Below, piece by piece: positions 47,618 through 57,026 of a stretch of 64,000 bases of DNA. The position numbers and the translations under genes were made by a program. The DNA is taken from contig UGTZ01000001.1 of NCBI GenBank assembly GCA_900455085.1, positions 4,337,501 through 4,401,500 on the forward strand, written 5' to 3'. This stretch comes from Providencia rettgeri. GTDB taxonomy: Bacteria; Pseudomonadota; Gammaproteobacteria; Enterobacterales; Enterobacteriaceae. Under the pieces are notes generated by a model, which saw nothing but the letters and a program-made list of their open reading frames with translations, was not told where the DNA came from and made no database searches. How positions within the stretch are numbered: position 1 is the stretch's first letter; every line of letters begins with the position of its first letter.

Positions 47618-48388
47618 ATGCGACATCCATTGGTAATGGGTAACTGGAAACTGAACGGCAGCACACAGATGGTCAATGACCTCGTCGCTGGCTTGCGTAA
47701 TGAACTAAGCAGCGTTGATGGCTGTGATGTGGCTATTGCACCACCTGCAATTTACTTAACCCAAGCTAAACACGCGTTAGCAGGTAGCCGTATTGCGTTA
47801 GGTGCACAAAACGTTGACGTTAACCTATCAGGTGCATTTACAGGTGAAACCTCTGCTGAAATGTTAAAAGATGTTGGCGCCAAATACATCATTATCGGCC
47901 ACTCAGAACGTCGTACTTATCACAACGAAAGTGATGAATTTGTCGCTAAGAAATTTGCTGTATTAAAAGAGCAAGGCCTGATCCCAGTACTGTGTATTGG
48001 TGAAACTGAAGCTGAAAACGAAGCAGGCAAAACCGAAGAAGTATGCGCTCGTCAAATTGATGCCGTATTAAATTCTTTAGGCGCAGAAGCTTTCCAAGGT
48101 GCCGTTATCGCCTATGAGCCAATCTGGGCTATCGGTACTGGTAAATCTGCAACACCAGCACAAGCACAGGCAATCCATAAATTTATTCGTACTCATATTG
48201 CGAAGAAAGACGCAGCCATTGCCGAGCAAGTTATCATCCAATACGGCGGTTCTGTTAATGCTAGCAACGCAGCTGAGTTATTCACCCAACCAGATATCGA
48301 TGGTGCCTTAGTGGGTGGAGCTTCTCTGAAAGCTGACGCTTTTGCTGTTATTGTTAAAGCGGCTGCTGAAGCAAAAAAAACTAAATAA
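47618..48388 (+). CDS. tpiA: Triosephosphate isomerase
   Basis: Interconverts dihydroxyacetone phosphate and glyceraldehyde-3-phosphate in glycolysis. 256 residues (255 in E. coli). Active-site segments are GNWKLNG (Lys), IIGHSERR (His) and AYEPIWAIGTGKSA (Glu); the phosphate-binding YGGSVNASN and GALVGGASL follow. GGAGG lies before the ATG. Monocistronic with a good terminator. Confidence 0.98.
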   Translation: MRHPLVMGNWKLNGSTQMVNDLVAGLRNELSSVDGCDVAIAPPAIYLTQAKHALAGSRIALGAQNVDVNLSGAFTGETSAEMLKDVGAKYIIIGHSERRTYHNESDEFVAKKFAVLKEQGLIPVLCIGETEAENEAGKTEEVCARQIDAVLNSLGAEAFQGAVIAYEPIWAIGTGKSATPAQAQAIHKFIRTHIAKKDAAIAEQVIIQYGGSVNASNAAELFTQPDIDGALVGGASLKADAFAVIVKAAAEAKKTK

Positions 48389-48411
48389 GGTTATTTTAAT
48401 ACCTTGAGATT

Positions 48412-48438
48412 AACCGCCAAATATTGGCGGTTTTTTGT
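48412..48438 (+). terminator. Terminator after tpiA
   Basis: Nine-bp stem AACCGCCAA / TTGGCGGTT with a 3-nt loop, followed by a T-run. Confidence 0.85.
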
Positions 48439-48821
48439 TTTAATTTTTTTAATTAATGCCTCTATTAATAATAAAGTTCATATCTAAAATTTTATCCTCC
48501 CATGATTCCAAATCATATGAATAATTATAATTTAATTTTTAATAAAATAATAAACAATTAATTAAATTTAAAATCAATTAACAAACAAATGATTAAAAAT
48601 CTCAAAAAACAGTATTAATAAAAATATAAATTTATTCTCAAAGAAATAAAAACAACCATAATAACAGTGAGATACGGATTATTAGCCCTTTGCTTTATAT
48701 ATACTATCCATCATTTATTAAATAATAACGGTAGACAACCTATAAAAGTTAATACACATTTATCTCGCTAATCGCTCAACTAGATAATTAACATTAATAA
48801 CTTTTACCCTGAAGGATAAAT
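48439..48821. other. AT-rich gap before the first porin gene
   Basis: About 380 bp of very AT-rich DNA. It must hold the promoter of the porin gene at 48822. No CRP site or other element was recognised. Confidence 0.5.
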
Positions 48822-49766
48822 ATGAAATATATAGTTGGTTTAATCTATAGCATCATAATTATATTCCCTACAATTTGTTTCTCTGAATTAAATAATGACT
48901 CTTGGCGAGTTAATACCAATATCTATTTGGAAATAGAAGAATACCAAGGTCAACGTGATTCATTTAAAAATAAGGTCTACGATAAAATCAGTACAGTTGG
49001 GCAATTAAAGTTATACAACCCTAAATCTGACTGGCGTTTTACCCTAGATCATCGTGAATCCTTAAGGAATCATGGCCGTAATTTCACAACTTCACGGGAT
49101 TCTTACATTCGAAACCGCACACAAATTGATGCTATCAAACAAATTCTCAACACTTCAAAATCAGACTTAGAACTTGGTTTTCGTTACAGAAAAGAGTCAA
49201 ACGATGTCGAGCCTAACACCAAAGCACGTTCTTCGAATCGTTTATATGGCCTAACCCCAGCCGGTGAGTACCGTTTCAACGATGATTGGTCTTTTAATTT
49301 TTGGCTTTCTTATTTTTATTACAGTAATTATTTCAATGACAGTAGCCATGAAGCGGAAACCGAATATGGCGTAACCTATAAATATTCAGATGCATTAAAA
49401 GCAAAACTCACTGTTTATATTGACAACCAATGGGATAAAAATTTCAGTACCCGCTTTTTACAATCACAAGTTCGTGCTTACTTACCCATTACCATTAAGC
49501 CGAACTGGAAAATTACTCCATATGTGCGTTATTTCTTACAAGAAAATACCTATGATAAAAATAATTATCTAACACAGGAAATTAAAAATGGCTTCCGCAT
49601 TGGTTCTCGTGTGGAATACAAAGCTACACCATCCCTGACTTTATGGAGTGAACTCGCCTACGAGCCTTCAACATGGAGATCACCAAAAAAGAATGGGATC
49701 ACGTCAGGGTATGATAATAAACAAACGCTATACCTCGGTAAAATTGGCGTAAAATACCAATGGTAA
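48822..49766 (+). CDS. OmpG-like monomeric outer membrane porin (copy 1)
   Basis: 314 residues with an N-terminal signal peptide (IYSIIIIFPTICFS). The rest alternates polar and aromatic residues as in a beta-barrel and ends ...GKIGVKYQW, an aromatic C-terminus typical of barrels. ETEYGVTYKYSDALKAKLTVY, QVRAYLPITI and ITPYVRYFL resemble OmpG, a monomeric porin of about 300 residues for oligosaccharides. It is clearly paralogous to the protein at 52197-53153 (shared SFIRNRTQI/SYIRNRTQI, YRKESND, EPSTW, GITSG). Between the two lies a secreted GH3 hexosaminidase, so uptake of N-acetylhexosamine oligosaccharides is likely. This one has a palindromic terminator after it. Confidence 0.75.
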   Translation: MKYIVGLIYSIIIIFPTICFSELNNDSWRVNTNIYLEIEEYQGQRDSFKNKVYDKISTVGQLKLYNPKSDWRFTLDHRESLRNHGRNFTTSRDSYIRNRTQIDAIKQILNTSKSDLELGFRYRKESNDVEPNTKARSSNRLYGLTPAGEYRFNDDWSFNFWLSYFYYSNYFNDSSHEAETEYGVTYKYSDALKAKLTVYIDNQWDKNFSTRFLQSQVRAYLPITIKPNWKITPYVRYFLQENTYDKNNYLTQEIKNGFRIGSRVEYKATPSLTLWSELAYEPSTWRSPKKNGITSGYDNKQTLYLGKIGVKYQW

Positions 49767-49802
49767 CCTTTAATTTGCCATCAACTTATTTCTCATAAAA
49801 AA

Positions 49803-49832
49803 ATAAGCCATATGAAATTTCATATGGCTTAT
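49803..49832 (+). terminator. Palindromic terminator after the first porin gene
   Basis: A perfect 15-bp inverted repeat ATAAGCCATATGAAA / TTTCATATGGCTTAT, followed by ATATTTTA, 36 bp past the stop. Confidence 0.65.
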
Positions 49833-50190
49833 ATATTTTAAATTACAAAATCATTTAAATATAAGAATAAAATATTTCGAAAAGTAAATAATTAGTGAAA
49901 TTATTAACTTTTTACGTTCCATTGTCGATTTAAATATCATTTAATTATAATTTATACTTACGTCACATAACAAAATAATATCAAACTGAAATTATTCTAG
50001 ATTAGAATCAATTATTCTCAAAAATTTACTATTTAATATCAATTAGATAAATAAAAACCATCTCAACATTTATTTGCACTCTATTCCTCTTACTCTAAAA
50101 GAGAGAATACTACCAACTGTGAGCACTCTCACATCATAAATATATTCAGCCACTTATTATTTTCCGAAAAATAACCTAGAGAAAATAAAA
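49833..50190. other. Control region before the GH3 gene
   Basis: About 360 bp, AT-rich, with a perfect CRP site at 50118-50133 (separate entry). Nothing else is recognised. Confidence 0.5.
50118..50133. promoter_or_regulatory. Perfect CRP site upstream of the GH3 gene
   Basis: TGTGA-GCACTC-TCACA matches the CRP consensus half-sites at all 10 positions. It lies 57 bp before the GH3 start codon, so it may overlap or lie just upstream of the promoter. This suggests catabolite-controlled expression of the hexosaminidase and the downstream porin. Confidence 0.8.
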
Positions 50191-52071
50191 ATGAAGAAAT
50201 TCACTTTACTTAGTGCTTGTATTTTCAGTGCATTTTCAATGGCTAACCCAATAACACAAGCCCAATTGAATGAATTATGGCAAGACAAACAAAAGTCTGC
50301 TCAAGAAATAGTGGATAATATGTCCGAGGCTGAGAAAATTGGTCAGCTCTTCATGTTAGATTTCAGATATTGGAATAAAGACAGCCATGGGGAACCCGCC
50401 CCTTTTCTCGTTATGAATGATGAAGTTTCTAAGGTTATCAATCAGTACCATCTCGGCTCGGTGATCCTATTTAGAGAAAATCTGATTGATACACCACAAA
50501 CTGTGGAGTTAATTAATAAACTTCAATCTTCCCGCAGTAACCTTCCATTATTTATTGGCACCGACCAAGAAGGGGGCTATGTCACCCGCTTACGCGTAGG
50601 TACCGAAATGCCTGGTAATATGGCACTAGGCGCAACACGTAACCCAGCCCTTGCAGAACTAACAGGGATGATCCACGGATATGAGCTATCCAGTCTTGGT
50701 TTTAATATCAATTTTGGCCCAGTTGTTGATGTTAATAACAATCAAAATAACCCAGTGATAGGGGTACGTTCATACTCAGATGATAAAAATTTAGTTGGAA
50801 CTCTGGCCACCAGCTATATTCAAGGTATTCATAAATATAATTTATTGACGTCACTTAAGCATTTCCCTGGTCACGGAAATGTTTCTGCTGACTCTCATGT
50901 TGATTTACCCGTTGTTAATTCTGACGCAAAAACATGGCGAGATACTGAACTCGTCCCATTCAAATACGCGTTATCTCATGGTGCTGATGCCGTCATGACC
51001 GCACATATTATTGTACCAGCACTGGATGACCATAAGATCACCACACTTGCCGGTAAACAAGTTGGCACCCCAGCGACGCTTTCCAAACCTATTTTGCATG
51101 ATATTTTACGTGATGAGCTCAACTATGACGGCTTGATAGTGACAGATGCCATGGATATGGGGGCTATTGCAGACAATTTCGATATTAATTGGGCGGTAGA
51201 AACCTCGTTACTTGCTGGCTCAGATATTATTCTTATGCCAATCAAAATGTGGGACTCCCAAGCGGTTTCTCGTTTAGATAACATGTACCGCTATTTAGAA
51301 ACACAAGCAGAAAAAAATCCAGAACTGAAGAAACGTATTGATGAATCCGCAAAACGTGTGGTGCTGAAAAAGCTTCAGCAAGAAATTACGGCACAACCTG
51401 TAGACTTAGTGAAAGCGGAACAAGTCGTCGCATCAAAAGGTCATAAAGATATTGAAAATATGGTTTCTGAGCAGGCTATCACATTAATTAAGAATGAGAA
51501 TGTACTGCCTTATCAATTAAAACCGCTCAATCGAATTTTCACTATTTCTGATGAAAAACCACGCAATACTTTAATTCAAAAACAGTTAAATGATATCGCA
51601 CAAGAAACGGGAGTTGCAATTATTACAGGCGAAAGTGTCGTTAAATTGAATGAAAACACACTAACTCAAGATGAAGCAAAAAAACTGGTGCAAAACCAAG
51701 ATTTGGTATTACTGACGACCTATAATTTAAAGGATACGCCAACGAATGCTCAGCGTATCATTGATGCTGCAAACCAGCTTAAAACCCCGATTGTTGTTAT
51801 CTCTTCACGTAACCCCTATGACATTGCATACCTAAACAATGTAAGCGCAAATATTGCCATCTATGGTATCACTGGATTTGATATCACCAATAATAACCGC
51901 AATTCGTTAGAAACCAATATTCGTAGCGGGTTACGGACATTATTTGCCAACACTCATGGCCAGCCGCTAAACCCACCTCAAGGGGTGCTACCCGTTAATA
52001 TCAAAAACCCACAAGGTAACAAAGTCCTGTTCCCTTATGGTCATGGCGAAACTTATTCCACAGTCAATTAA
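50191..52071 (+). CDS. Secreted GH3 beta-N-acetylhexosaminidase (two-domain NagZ type)
   Basis: Glycoside hydrolase family 3 enzyme that removes terminal N-acetylglucosamine residues. 626 residues, with a signal peptide (MKKFTLLSACIFSAFSMA, cleavage near residue 18). In the N-terminal barrel are GTDQEGGYVTRL, the NagZ signature KHFPGHG at 223-229 with the Asp234-Ser-His236 dyad, and the nucleophile Asp319 in VTDAMDMGAI. A second domain of about 270 residues follows, as in Bacillus NagZ (about 640 residues); E. coli NagZ is a 341-residue cytosolic single domain. It probably acts in the periplasm or outside on chitin oligosaccharides or peptidoglycan fragments, working with the flanking porins. 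Confidence 0.88.
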   Translation: MKKFTLLSACIFSAFSMANPITQAQLNELWQDKQKSAQEIVDNMSEAEKIGQLFMLDFRYWNKDSHGEPAPFLVMNDEVSKVINQYHLGSVILFRENLIDTPQTVELINKLQSSRSNLPLFIGTDQEGGYVTRLRVGTEMPGNMALGATRNPALAELTGMIHGYELSSLGFNINFGPVVDVNNNQNNPVIGVRSYSDDKNLVGTLATSYIQGIHKYNLLTSLKHFPGHGNVSADSHVDLPVVNSDAKTWRDTELVPFKYALSHGADAVMTAHIIVPALDDHKITTLAGKQVGTPATLSKPILHDILRDELNYDGLIVTDAMDMGAIADNFDINWAVETSLLAGSDIILMPIKMWDSQAVSRLDNMYRYLETQAEKNPELKKRIDESAKRVVLKKLQQEITAQPVDLVKAEQVVASKGHKDIENMVSEQAITLIKNENVLPYQLKPLNRIFTISDEKPRNTLIQKQLNDIAQETGVAIITGESVVKLNENTLTQDEAKKLVQNQDLVLLTTYNLKDTPTNAQRIIDAANQLKTPIVVISSRNPYDIAYLNNVSANIAIYGITGFDITNNNRNSLETNIRSGLRTLFANTHGQPLNPPQGVLPVNIKNPQGNKVLFPYGHGETYSTVN

Positions 52072-52104
52072 TTACACAGCCTATTAATTATTACCAATGA
52101 TTCC

Positions 52105-52131
52105 GCCTTTATACCTCCACGGTATAAAGGC
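52105..52131 (+). other. Intergenic hairpin between GH3 and second porin
   Basis: Eleven-bp stem GCCTTTATACC / GGTATAAAGGC with a 5-nt loop and no U-tract. Probably an mRNA-stabilising or attenuating hairpin within one transcript. The 125-bp gap shows no separate CRP site. Confidence 0.55.
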
Positions 52132-52196
52132 CAGATACTAACGCCTTGAATAAAGGTATAAAAAAATAAAATACACATAAAAATTAAAGGGTTAAA

Positions 52197-53153
52197 ATGA
52201 AAACTTCACTGAATGGTTTACTTTTTGTTACGCTCACAGGATTGGCAACATCCGTTTTCGCAGCCGATCAAGTCAATAATGATTACTGGCGCGTTTCTTC
52301 CAACGTCTATATGGAACTCGAAAAATTTGAAGGGCATCATAATACCAGCGGTCGTAAGGTCTACGACAAAACCACGATGGTTGGGCAGCTATTTTTAGTG
52401 AATCCTGAATCAAAATGGAGCTTTTTTCTGGAACATAAGGAATCATTAAGAAGCTACAACCATAATTTTTCAACATCCAAAGACTCTTTTATTCGTAATC
52501 GTACACAAATTGGTGCTACTCGGAAAATGTATGCCAGCGAGATTGGCCAGTTCAATTTAAATGTCACCTATCGCAAAGAATCCAATGACTCCGCACCAGG
52601 TACACAAGCGCGCCCATCGAATACGATGTTTTGGTTAATGCCTAGCGGGACATACAATTTCAATGATAAGTGGGCGTTTAACTTTTGGGATGCAGTTTAT
52701 CACTACGACAATTTCCACGCCCCCAACAGTTATGAGTGGGAATCCGAGCACGGGCTTGTTTACAAGGTCAATGATTCCGCAACCGCCAAAGTCTATCTAT
52801 ACACCGATTGGACATGGGATAAAGACTTTAATAAGACATGGGAACAAAACCAAATTCGCGGTTATTTTCCTATCACGTTAAACCAGGATTGGAGCGTAAT
52901 GCCTTATTTTCGCTATTATTTAAATGAACATAACTACGATAGCAACAAACGTACAACTCAGAAAGTTAAAGACGGCTACCGTGTCGGGACACAGGTTTTT
53001 TATAACTTAACACCAAAACTAACGCTATGGGGCGGCTTCGCGGTTGAACCTAGTACTTGGGAAAACCCAAAAAATGCAGGTATCACCTCTGGTGGCAATA
53101 ACCGTCAAACATTTTATCTTGGCCAGTTAGGTGTCAAATACCAGTGGCAATAA
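52197..53153 (+). CDS. OmpG-like monomeric outer membrane porin (copy 2)
   Basis: 318 residues; signal peptide MKTSLNGLLFVTLTGLATSVFA, then a beta-barrel pattern ending GVKYQWQ. It shares motifs at matching positions with the porin at 48822-49766 (NDYWRVSSNVYMELE, FIRNRTQIGA, YRKESNDSAP, IRGYFPITL, EPSTWENPKNAGITSG). OmpG-like features are ESEHGLVYKVNDSATAKVYLY and PYFRYYL. AAAGGG precedes the ATG. Likely co-transcribed with the GH3 gene 125 bp upstream. The two porins may take different chain lengths or act under different conditions. Confidence 0.75.
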   Translation: MKTSLNGLLFVTLTGLATSVFAADQVNNDYWRVSSNVYMELEKFEGHHNTSGRKVYDKTTMVGQLFLVNPESKWSFFLEHKESLRSYNHNFSTSKDSFIRNRTQIGATRKMYASEIGQFNLNVTYRKESNDSAPGTQARPSNTMFWLMPSGTYNFNDKWAFNFWDAVYHYDNFHAPNSYEWESEHGLVYKVNDSATAKVYLYTDWTWDKDFNKTWEQNQIRGYFPITLNQDWSVMPYFRYYLNEHNYDSNKRTTQKVKDGYRVGTQVFYNLTPKLTLWGGFAVEPSTWENPKNAGITSGGNNRQTFYLGQLGVKYQWQ

Positions 53154-53175
53154 ATTAGCCCTAATATACCTCTCA

Positions 53176-53504
53176 GATAATACTCTAAATAGTTCAAATT
53201 GTAGGTAGGCGGCAAACAAACGAGGCCCTAGGAGCATACACCAGTATGTGACTAGGGCGAGTGCGTGCAGCCAACACCCCTACAAATTGAAATATGACGA
53301 GTATTTAGGCGGCAAACAAACGAGACCCTAGAGCATACACCAGTATGTGACTAGGGCGAGTGCGTGCAGCCAACACCCCTACAAATTGAAATATGACGAG
53401 TATTTAGGCGGCAAACAAACGAGACCCTAGAGCATACACCAGTATGTGACTAGAGCGAGTGCGTGCAGCCAACACCCCTACAAATTGAAATATGACGAGT
53501 ATTA
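53176..53504. repeat. Tandem ERIC array (three units) between the porin and sbp
   Basis: Three ERIC units: TAGGCGGCAAACAAACGAG begins at 53206, 53306 and 53405, so the periods are 100 and 99 bp. Only the first has the full 5' part (CTCTAAATAGTTCAAATTG). The next two start directly at TTAGGCGGC, fused to the GACGAGTAT end of the previous unit. Units two and three lack one G of CCTAGGAGC. The last unit's GACGAGTATTA runs into the sbp stop codon (TAA read from 53504 to 53502). Confidence 0.9.
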
Positions 53505-54515
53505 GCGTTGAATGATTTCGTCGAACACCCCTCCATTCGCAAAATGGGTTGCTTGCGCGGCTTGCCAGCCGCCAAAGCTGCCATCAACCGTCAGCAGTTT
53601 TAGTTCAGGAAACTGTTGTTGATATTTTTTGGCCACTTCGCTATTTCGTGGGCGATAGTAGTTTTTAGCTGCAATTTCCTGCCCTTGCGCAGAATAGAGG
53701 TGCTCTAGATAAGCTTCTGCAACCGCCCTGCGGTCACGTTTATCGACGGTTTTATCGACAACAGCGACGGTTGGCTCAGCGAGAATCGAAATACTTGGCG
53801 TCACAATTTCAAACTGTCCGCTTTCCCCTAACTCATTTATGGCTAATAACGCTTCATTTTCCCAAGCAATTAATACATCGCCGATACCACGTTCAACAAA
53901 ACTATTGGTTGCGCCACGAGCCCCTGAATCGAGGACTTCTACATTTTGATACAGCTGTTTAACAAACTGCTTCGCTTTTTCAGAGTCTTGCTGGTTTTTA
54001 TCTAATGCATATCCCCATGCTGCTAGATAATTCCAACGAGCTCCACCAGAGGTTTTCGGGTTGGGTGTCACCACAGAGACATCTTTGCGGACTAAATCGT
54101 CCCAATCTTTGATGTTTTTCGGGTTATCTTTACGAACTAGAAAGACGATAGTCGATGTATAAGGAGCTGAGTTATCGGGAAGTTTTTCTATCCAGTTTTT
54201 ATCTATACGACCACTTTGTGCAATAGCATCAACATCATAGGCTAAAGCTAACGTCACAACATCGGCTTCTAACCCATTCACCACTGATATAGCTTGCTTA
54301 CCTGAGCCACCATGAGACTGGCGAACAGTGACGGTATCCCCCGTTTTCTTTTGCCAATAATCACTAAATTCCTGATTATATTGCTGATAAAACTCACGAG
54401 TCGGATCATAAGACACATTCAACAATTGAATGTTTTTCGCCCATGTCCCTGTCGCTAACAGCAATAGCAATGCTGTCGTGAATTGTGATTTTTTTACCTG
54501 CCATGAACGTGTCAT
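53502..54515 (-). CDS. sbp: Sulfate-binding periplasmic protein Sbp
   Basis: Delivers sulfate to the CysUWA importer. 337 residues (329 in E. coli), with a signal peptide (TTALLLLLATGTWAKN). Conserved NVSYDPTREFYQQYNQEF, VRQSHGGSGKQA, NPKTSGGARWNYLAAWGYA and C-terminal HFANGGVFDEIIQR are present. The C-terminus is full length even though the stop codon overlaps the end of an ERIC unit. GAGGGAAGG precedes the ATG. It lies next to pfkA, as in E. coli. Confidence 0.96.
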   Translation of the reverse strand: MTRSWQVKKSQFTTALLLLLATGTWAKNIQLLNVSYDPTREFYQQYNQEFSDYWQKKTGDTVTVRQSHGGSGKQAISVVNGLEADVVTLALAYDVDAIAQSGRIDKNWIEKLPDNSAPYTSTIVFLVRKDNPKNIKDWDDLVRKDVSVVTPNPKTSGGARWNYLAAWGYALDKNQQDSEKAKQFVKQLYQNVEVLDSGARGATNSFVERGIGDVLIAWENEALLAINELGESGQFEIVTPSISILAEPTVAVVDKTVDKRDRRAVAEAYLEHLYSAQGQEIAAKNYYRPRNSEVAKKYQQQFPELKLLTVDGSFGGWQAAQATHFANGGVFDEIIQR

Positions 54516-54698
54516 TTGCCTTCCCTCATTAAATTTGCGATAAGGAGAGGCTGACAGATAGCATCAATTACGGGAAATAATTAAAAAGAAAAACTTATAA
54601 GAATGAGGAATATATGAACAGAGTATTATCTGGAATACAGGATCAAACCTGCATAGCGGGAAATCACTATGCAGGAGAGATTTGCAATTATAGAGGGA

Positions 54699-55676
54699 TT
54701 AGTACAGCTTCTTCGCCGTATCAAACCAATCCTTCTTAAAGACGCGCTTCATATTCATAACCGCATCAATAATGTCATGATGGACTAATTTTTCATTTTG
54801 AATACCCACACAGCGCCCGCCGTAGCCTTCCAACAGAAGTTGAATGGAATAAGCCCCCATGCGTGATGCTAAAATACGGTCATAAGCAACCGGAGAACCA
54901 CCACGTTGGATATGACCAAGAACCGTTGCACGGGTTTCGTGGTGTGTTTCCTGCTCAATATATTTCGCTAATTCACCCACATCACAAACGTGTTCGGTAA
55001 TAGCAACAATCGCATGGCGTTTGCCTTTTTCAATACCACGTTTGATTTCTGATAATAGTTCTTCGCGGTCAAAAGCCATTTCCTGCTCAGGTAACACTAA
55101 GAACTCACAGCCCCCAGCAATCGCAGCAGATAGCGTTAAATCACCACAGTAGCGACCCATTACTTCAACAATAGAAATACGTTTATGGGACGTCGAGGTA
55201 TCGCGAAGGCGGTCAATAGCCTCAACAACTGTTTCAAGTGCAGTGAAATAACCGATGGTATAGTCTGTGCCAGCAACGTCATTATCAATCGTTCCCGGTA
55301 AACCAATACATGGGAACCCAGCTTCCGTCAGTGCTTTAGCCCCCAAATAAGAACCGTCACCACCAATAACAACTAATGCGTCAATATGATTTTTCTTCAG
55401 ATTATCGAATGCGACAGCACGCACTTTTTCATCACGGAATTGTGGAAAACGAGCTGAGCCTAAGAAGGTACCACCACGGTTAATCATATCTGACACGCTA
55501 TACCGGTCTAATTGCTTCATGCGGTTTTCATATAGGCCAAGGTACCCGTCAAAAATACCCATGACTTCTAAACCTTCACCTAATGCCGCGCGAACCACAC
55601 CGCGGATCGCTGCATTCATGCCTGGCGCGTCACCACCACTCGTTAAAACCCCAATTCTTTTAATCTGCTTGACCAT
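54699..55676 (-). CDS. pfkA: 6-phosphofructokinase PfkA
   Basis: Phosphorylates fructose-6-phosphate with ATP, the committed step of glycolysis. 325 residues (320 in E. coli). ATP site LTSGGDAPGMNAAIRGV, catalytic GLPGTIDNDVAGTD, VEVMGRYCGDL and LGHIQRGGSPVAYDR are conserved. AGAGG lies 5 nt before the ATG. Upstream are a Cra-like operator and a CRP-like site. Confidence 0.97.
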   Translation of the reverse strand: MVKQIKRIGVLTSGGDAPGMNAAIRGVVRAALGEGLEVMGIFDGYLGLYENRMKQLDRYSVSDMINRGGTFLGSARFPQFRDEKVRAVAFDNLKKNHIDALVVIGGDGSYLGAKALTEAGFPCIGLPGTIDNDVAGTDYTIGYFTALETVVEAIDRLRDTSTSHKRISIVEVMGRYCGDLTLSAAIAGGCEFLVLPEQEMAFDREELLSEIKRGIEKGKRHAIVAITEHVCDVGELAKYIEQETHHETRATVLGHIQRGGSPVAYDRILASRMGAYSIQLLLEGYGGRCVGIQNEKLVHHDIIDAVMNMKRVFKKDWFDTAKKLY

Positions 55677-55767
55677 GATGACCTCTGATTAATGAACATA
55701 AAATTGCAAATCGATAAAACCGTTACGCTGCTAATCTTTTTAACGCTAATTACGCTGGCTTACTAGT

Positions 55768-55781
55768 GCTGAATTGATTCA
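55768..55781. promoter_or_regulatory. Cra (FruR)-like operator upstream of pfkA
   Basis: GCTGAATTGATTCA closely matches the Cra consensus (GCTGAAnCGnTTCA-like). It lies 92 bp upstream of pfkA. E. coli pfkA is repressed by Cra, which supports the call. Confidence 0.55.
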
Positions 55782-56028
55782 CCTAACAGCATAATACGGC
55801 AAAGAGTGAATTATGCATCTGCTTTCCATCAAGCTTTTATGTTTTATTGTGATCCAGTTTACATAATTCTAGCCGATCACCCCAATAGGTAAATCTTTCA
55901 ATGCAAAAAAAGCCCTAGAGTACCAACTAAAGCGAATTACCCTAGTTGAATCTTAGTTTGAAATAAAAATTAAGTATTGATGATAACACTTAAATTCCTT
56001 CGATGCTGTACCTATAAAACAAAAGAAA
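55782..56028. other. Rest of the gap upstream of pfkA
   Basis: In E. coli cpxP and fieF lie upstream of pfkA; neither is present here. Besides the CRP-like site at 55848-55863 I see no gene or repeat. Confidence 0.5.
55848..55863. promoter_or_regulatory. CRP-like site upstream of pfkA
   Basis: TGTGA-TCCAGT-TTACA, 9 of 10 consensus positions. It is about 170 bp upstream of pfkA, with no other gene start in the gap. Whether it controls pfkA is unknown. Confidence 0.45.
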
Positions 56029-56050
56029 AGCACCATTTGGTGCTCTTTTA
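56024..56050 (-). terminator. Terminator after the CDP-diacylglycerol synthase-like gene
   Basis: Stem AGCACC / GGTGCT with loop ATTT. On the minus strand a short T-run follows. It lies 32 bp past the stop at 56082. Confidence 0.7.
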
Positions 56051-56081
56051 ATTAACGAACAAAAACGAAAATAAAATTGGC

Positions 56082-57026
56082 CTATGTATAGTAATAACGC
56101 GTTAAATGGAAAAAAATAGGCGCGGCAAAACACAATGAGTCAATGCGATCCAGCATGCCCCCATGTCCTTCAATAATCGCCCCAAAATCTTTAATACCAC
56201 TATCACGCTTAATGGCTGACATACATAACCCTCCCACAAACCCCATAATGGTAATCGCTAATGACATCAGTCCCGCAACCCACCAGCTAAATGGAGTTAC
56301 CCAGTAAAGGCAAATACCAATAAGCACTGAAGATAATACGCCGCCAATAAAGCCTTCAATGGTCTTGTTTGGGCTCAACTTAGGCACAATAGGCCGTTTA
56401 CCCATTAACTTACCAAAAACATACTGCAACACGTCTGAAATTTGCGTCACAATAATCAAGAAAAGTAATAATTTTACGTTTTCGCCTTCATAACCTTGAA
56501 TATTCAGCATCAACAACGCGGGTACATGGCTCAAACAGAAAACCGCCACCAACATTCCCCACTGAATTTTTGCTGTTCGCTCAAGAAAATGAAAGGTATC
56601 TCCCGCTAAAGCAATGCGAGTCGGCAAGAAAAGGAAGACAAAGACAGGCACAAAAATTGAAAATAACCCATACCATTCAATACCAACTAAGACATATTGC
56701 AATGGAATAAAAACAAAAAAGCACCAAAATAATGCTTCATGGTCACTGCGCCGTGTTGGCGTTAAGGTAATAAACTCTCTGAGTGCAAAGAACGATATCA
56801 GCGCAAATAAGATCACCACACCTATATTGCCAAGCACAACAGCCAGTACACAAATAATGCACATGACCCACCATGCACGAATACGCGCATTCAAATTATC
56901 AATAGTTGGGGTGCTTTTTTCACCTGAATAACGGTATGCAAGAATACCACCAATAACACTAGCAAATACCAGTATCCCAAAAACACCTGACAACAATAAT
57001 ACTAATTCCCTGTCCCCAATATTCAT
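56082..57026 (-). CDS. CdsA/YnbB-like phosphatidate cytidylyltransferase
   Basis: Makes CDP-diacylglycerol from phosphatidic acid and CTP in the inner membrane. 314 residues, about eight hydrophobic helices. The family signature is split across SAIKRDSGIKD and GHGGMLDR near the C-terminus, and SPNKTIEGFIGG is also typical. Length and motif spacing are closer to the accessory YnbB type than to housekeeping CdsA. It overlaps the upstream acyltransferase by 4 bp (ATGA), so the two are translationally coupled and together could turn lysophosphatidic acid into CDP-diacylglycerol. Confidence 0.88.
   Translation of the reverse strand: MNIGDRELVLLLSGVFGILVFASVIGGILAYRYSGEKSTPTIDNLNARIRAWWVMCIICVLAVVLGNIGVVILFALISFFALREFITLTPTRRSDHEALFWCFFVFIPLQYVLVGIEWYGLFSIFVPVFVFLFLPTRIALAGDTFHFLERTAKIQWGMLVAVFCLSHVPALLMLNIQGYEGENVKLLLFLIIVTQISDVLQYVFGKLMGKRPIVPKLSPNKTIEGFIGGVLSSVLIGICLYWVTPFSWWVAGLMSLAITIMGFVGGLCMSAIKRDSGIKDFGAIIEGHGGMLDRIDSLCFAAPIFFHLTRYYYT

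Noticed and set aside
53502..53504. Truncation of sbp by the ERIC array
   Set aside because: The stop codon lies in the ERIC end, but the C-terminus (HFANGGVFDEIIQR) matches the full-length E. coli protein, so nothing is lost.
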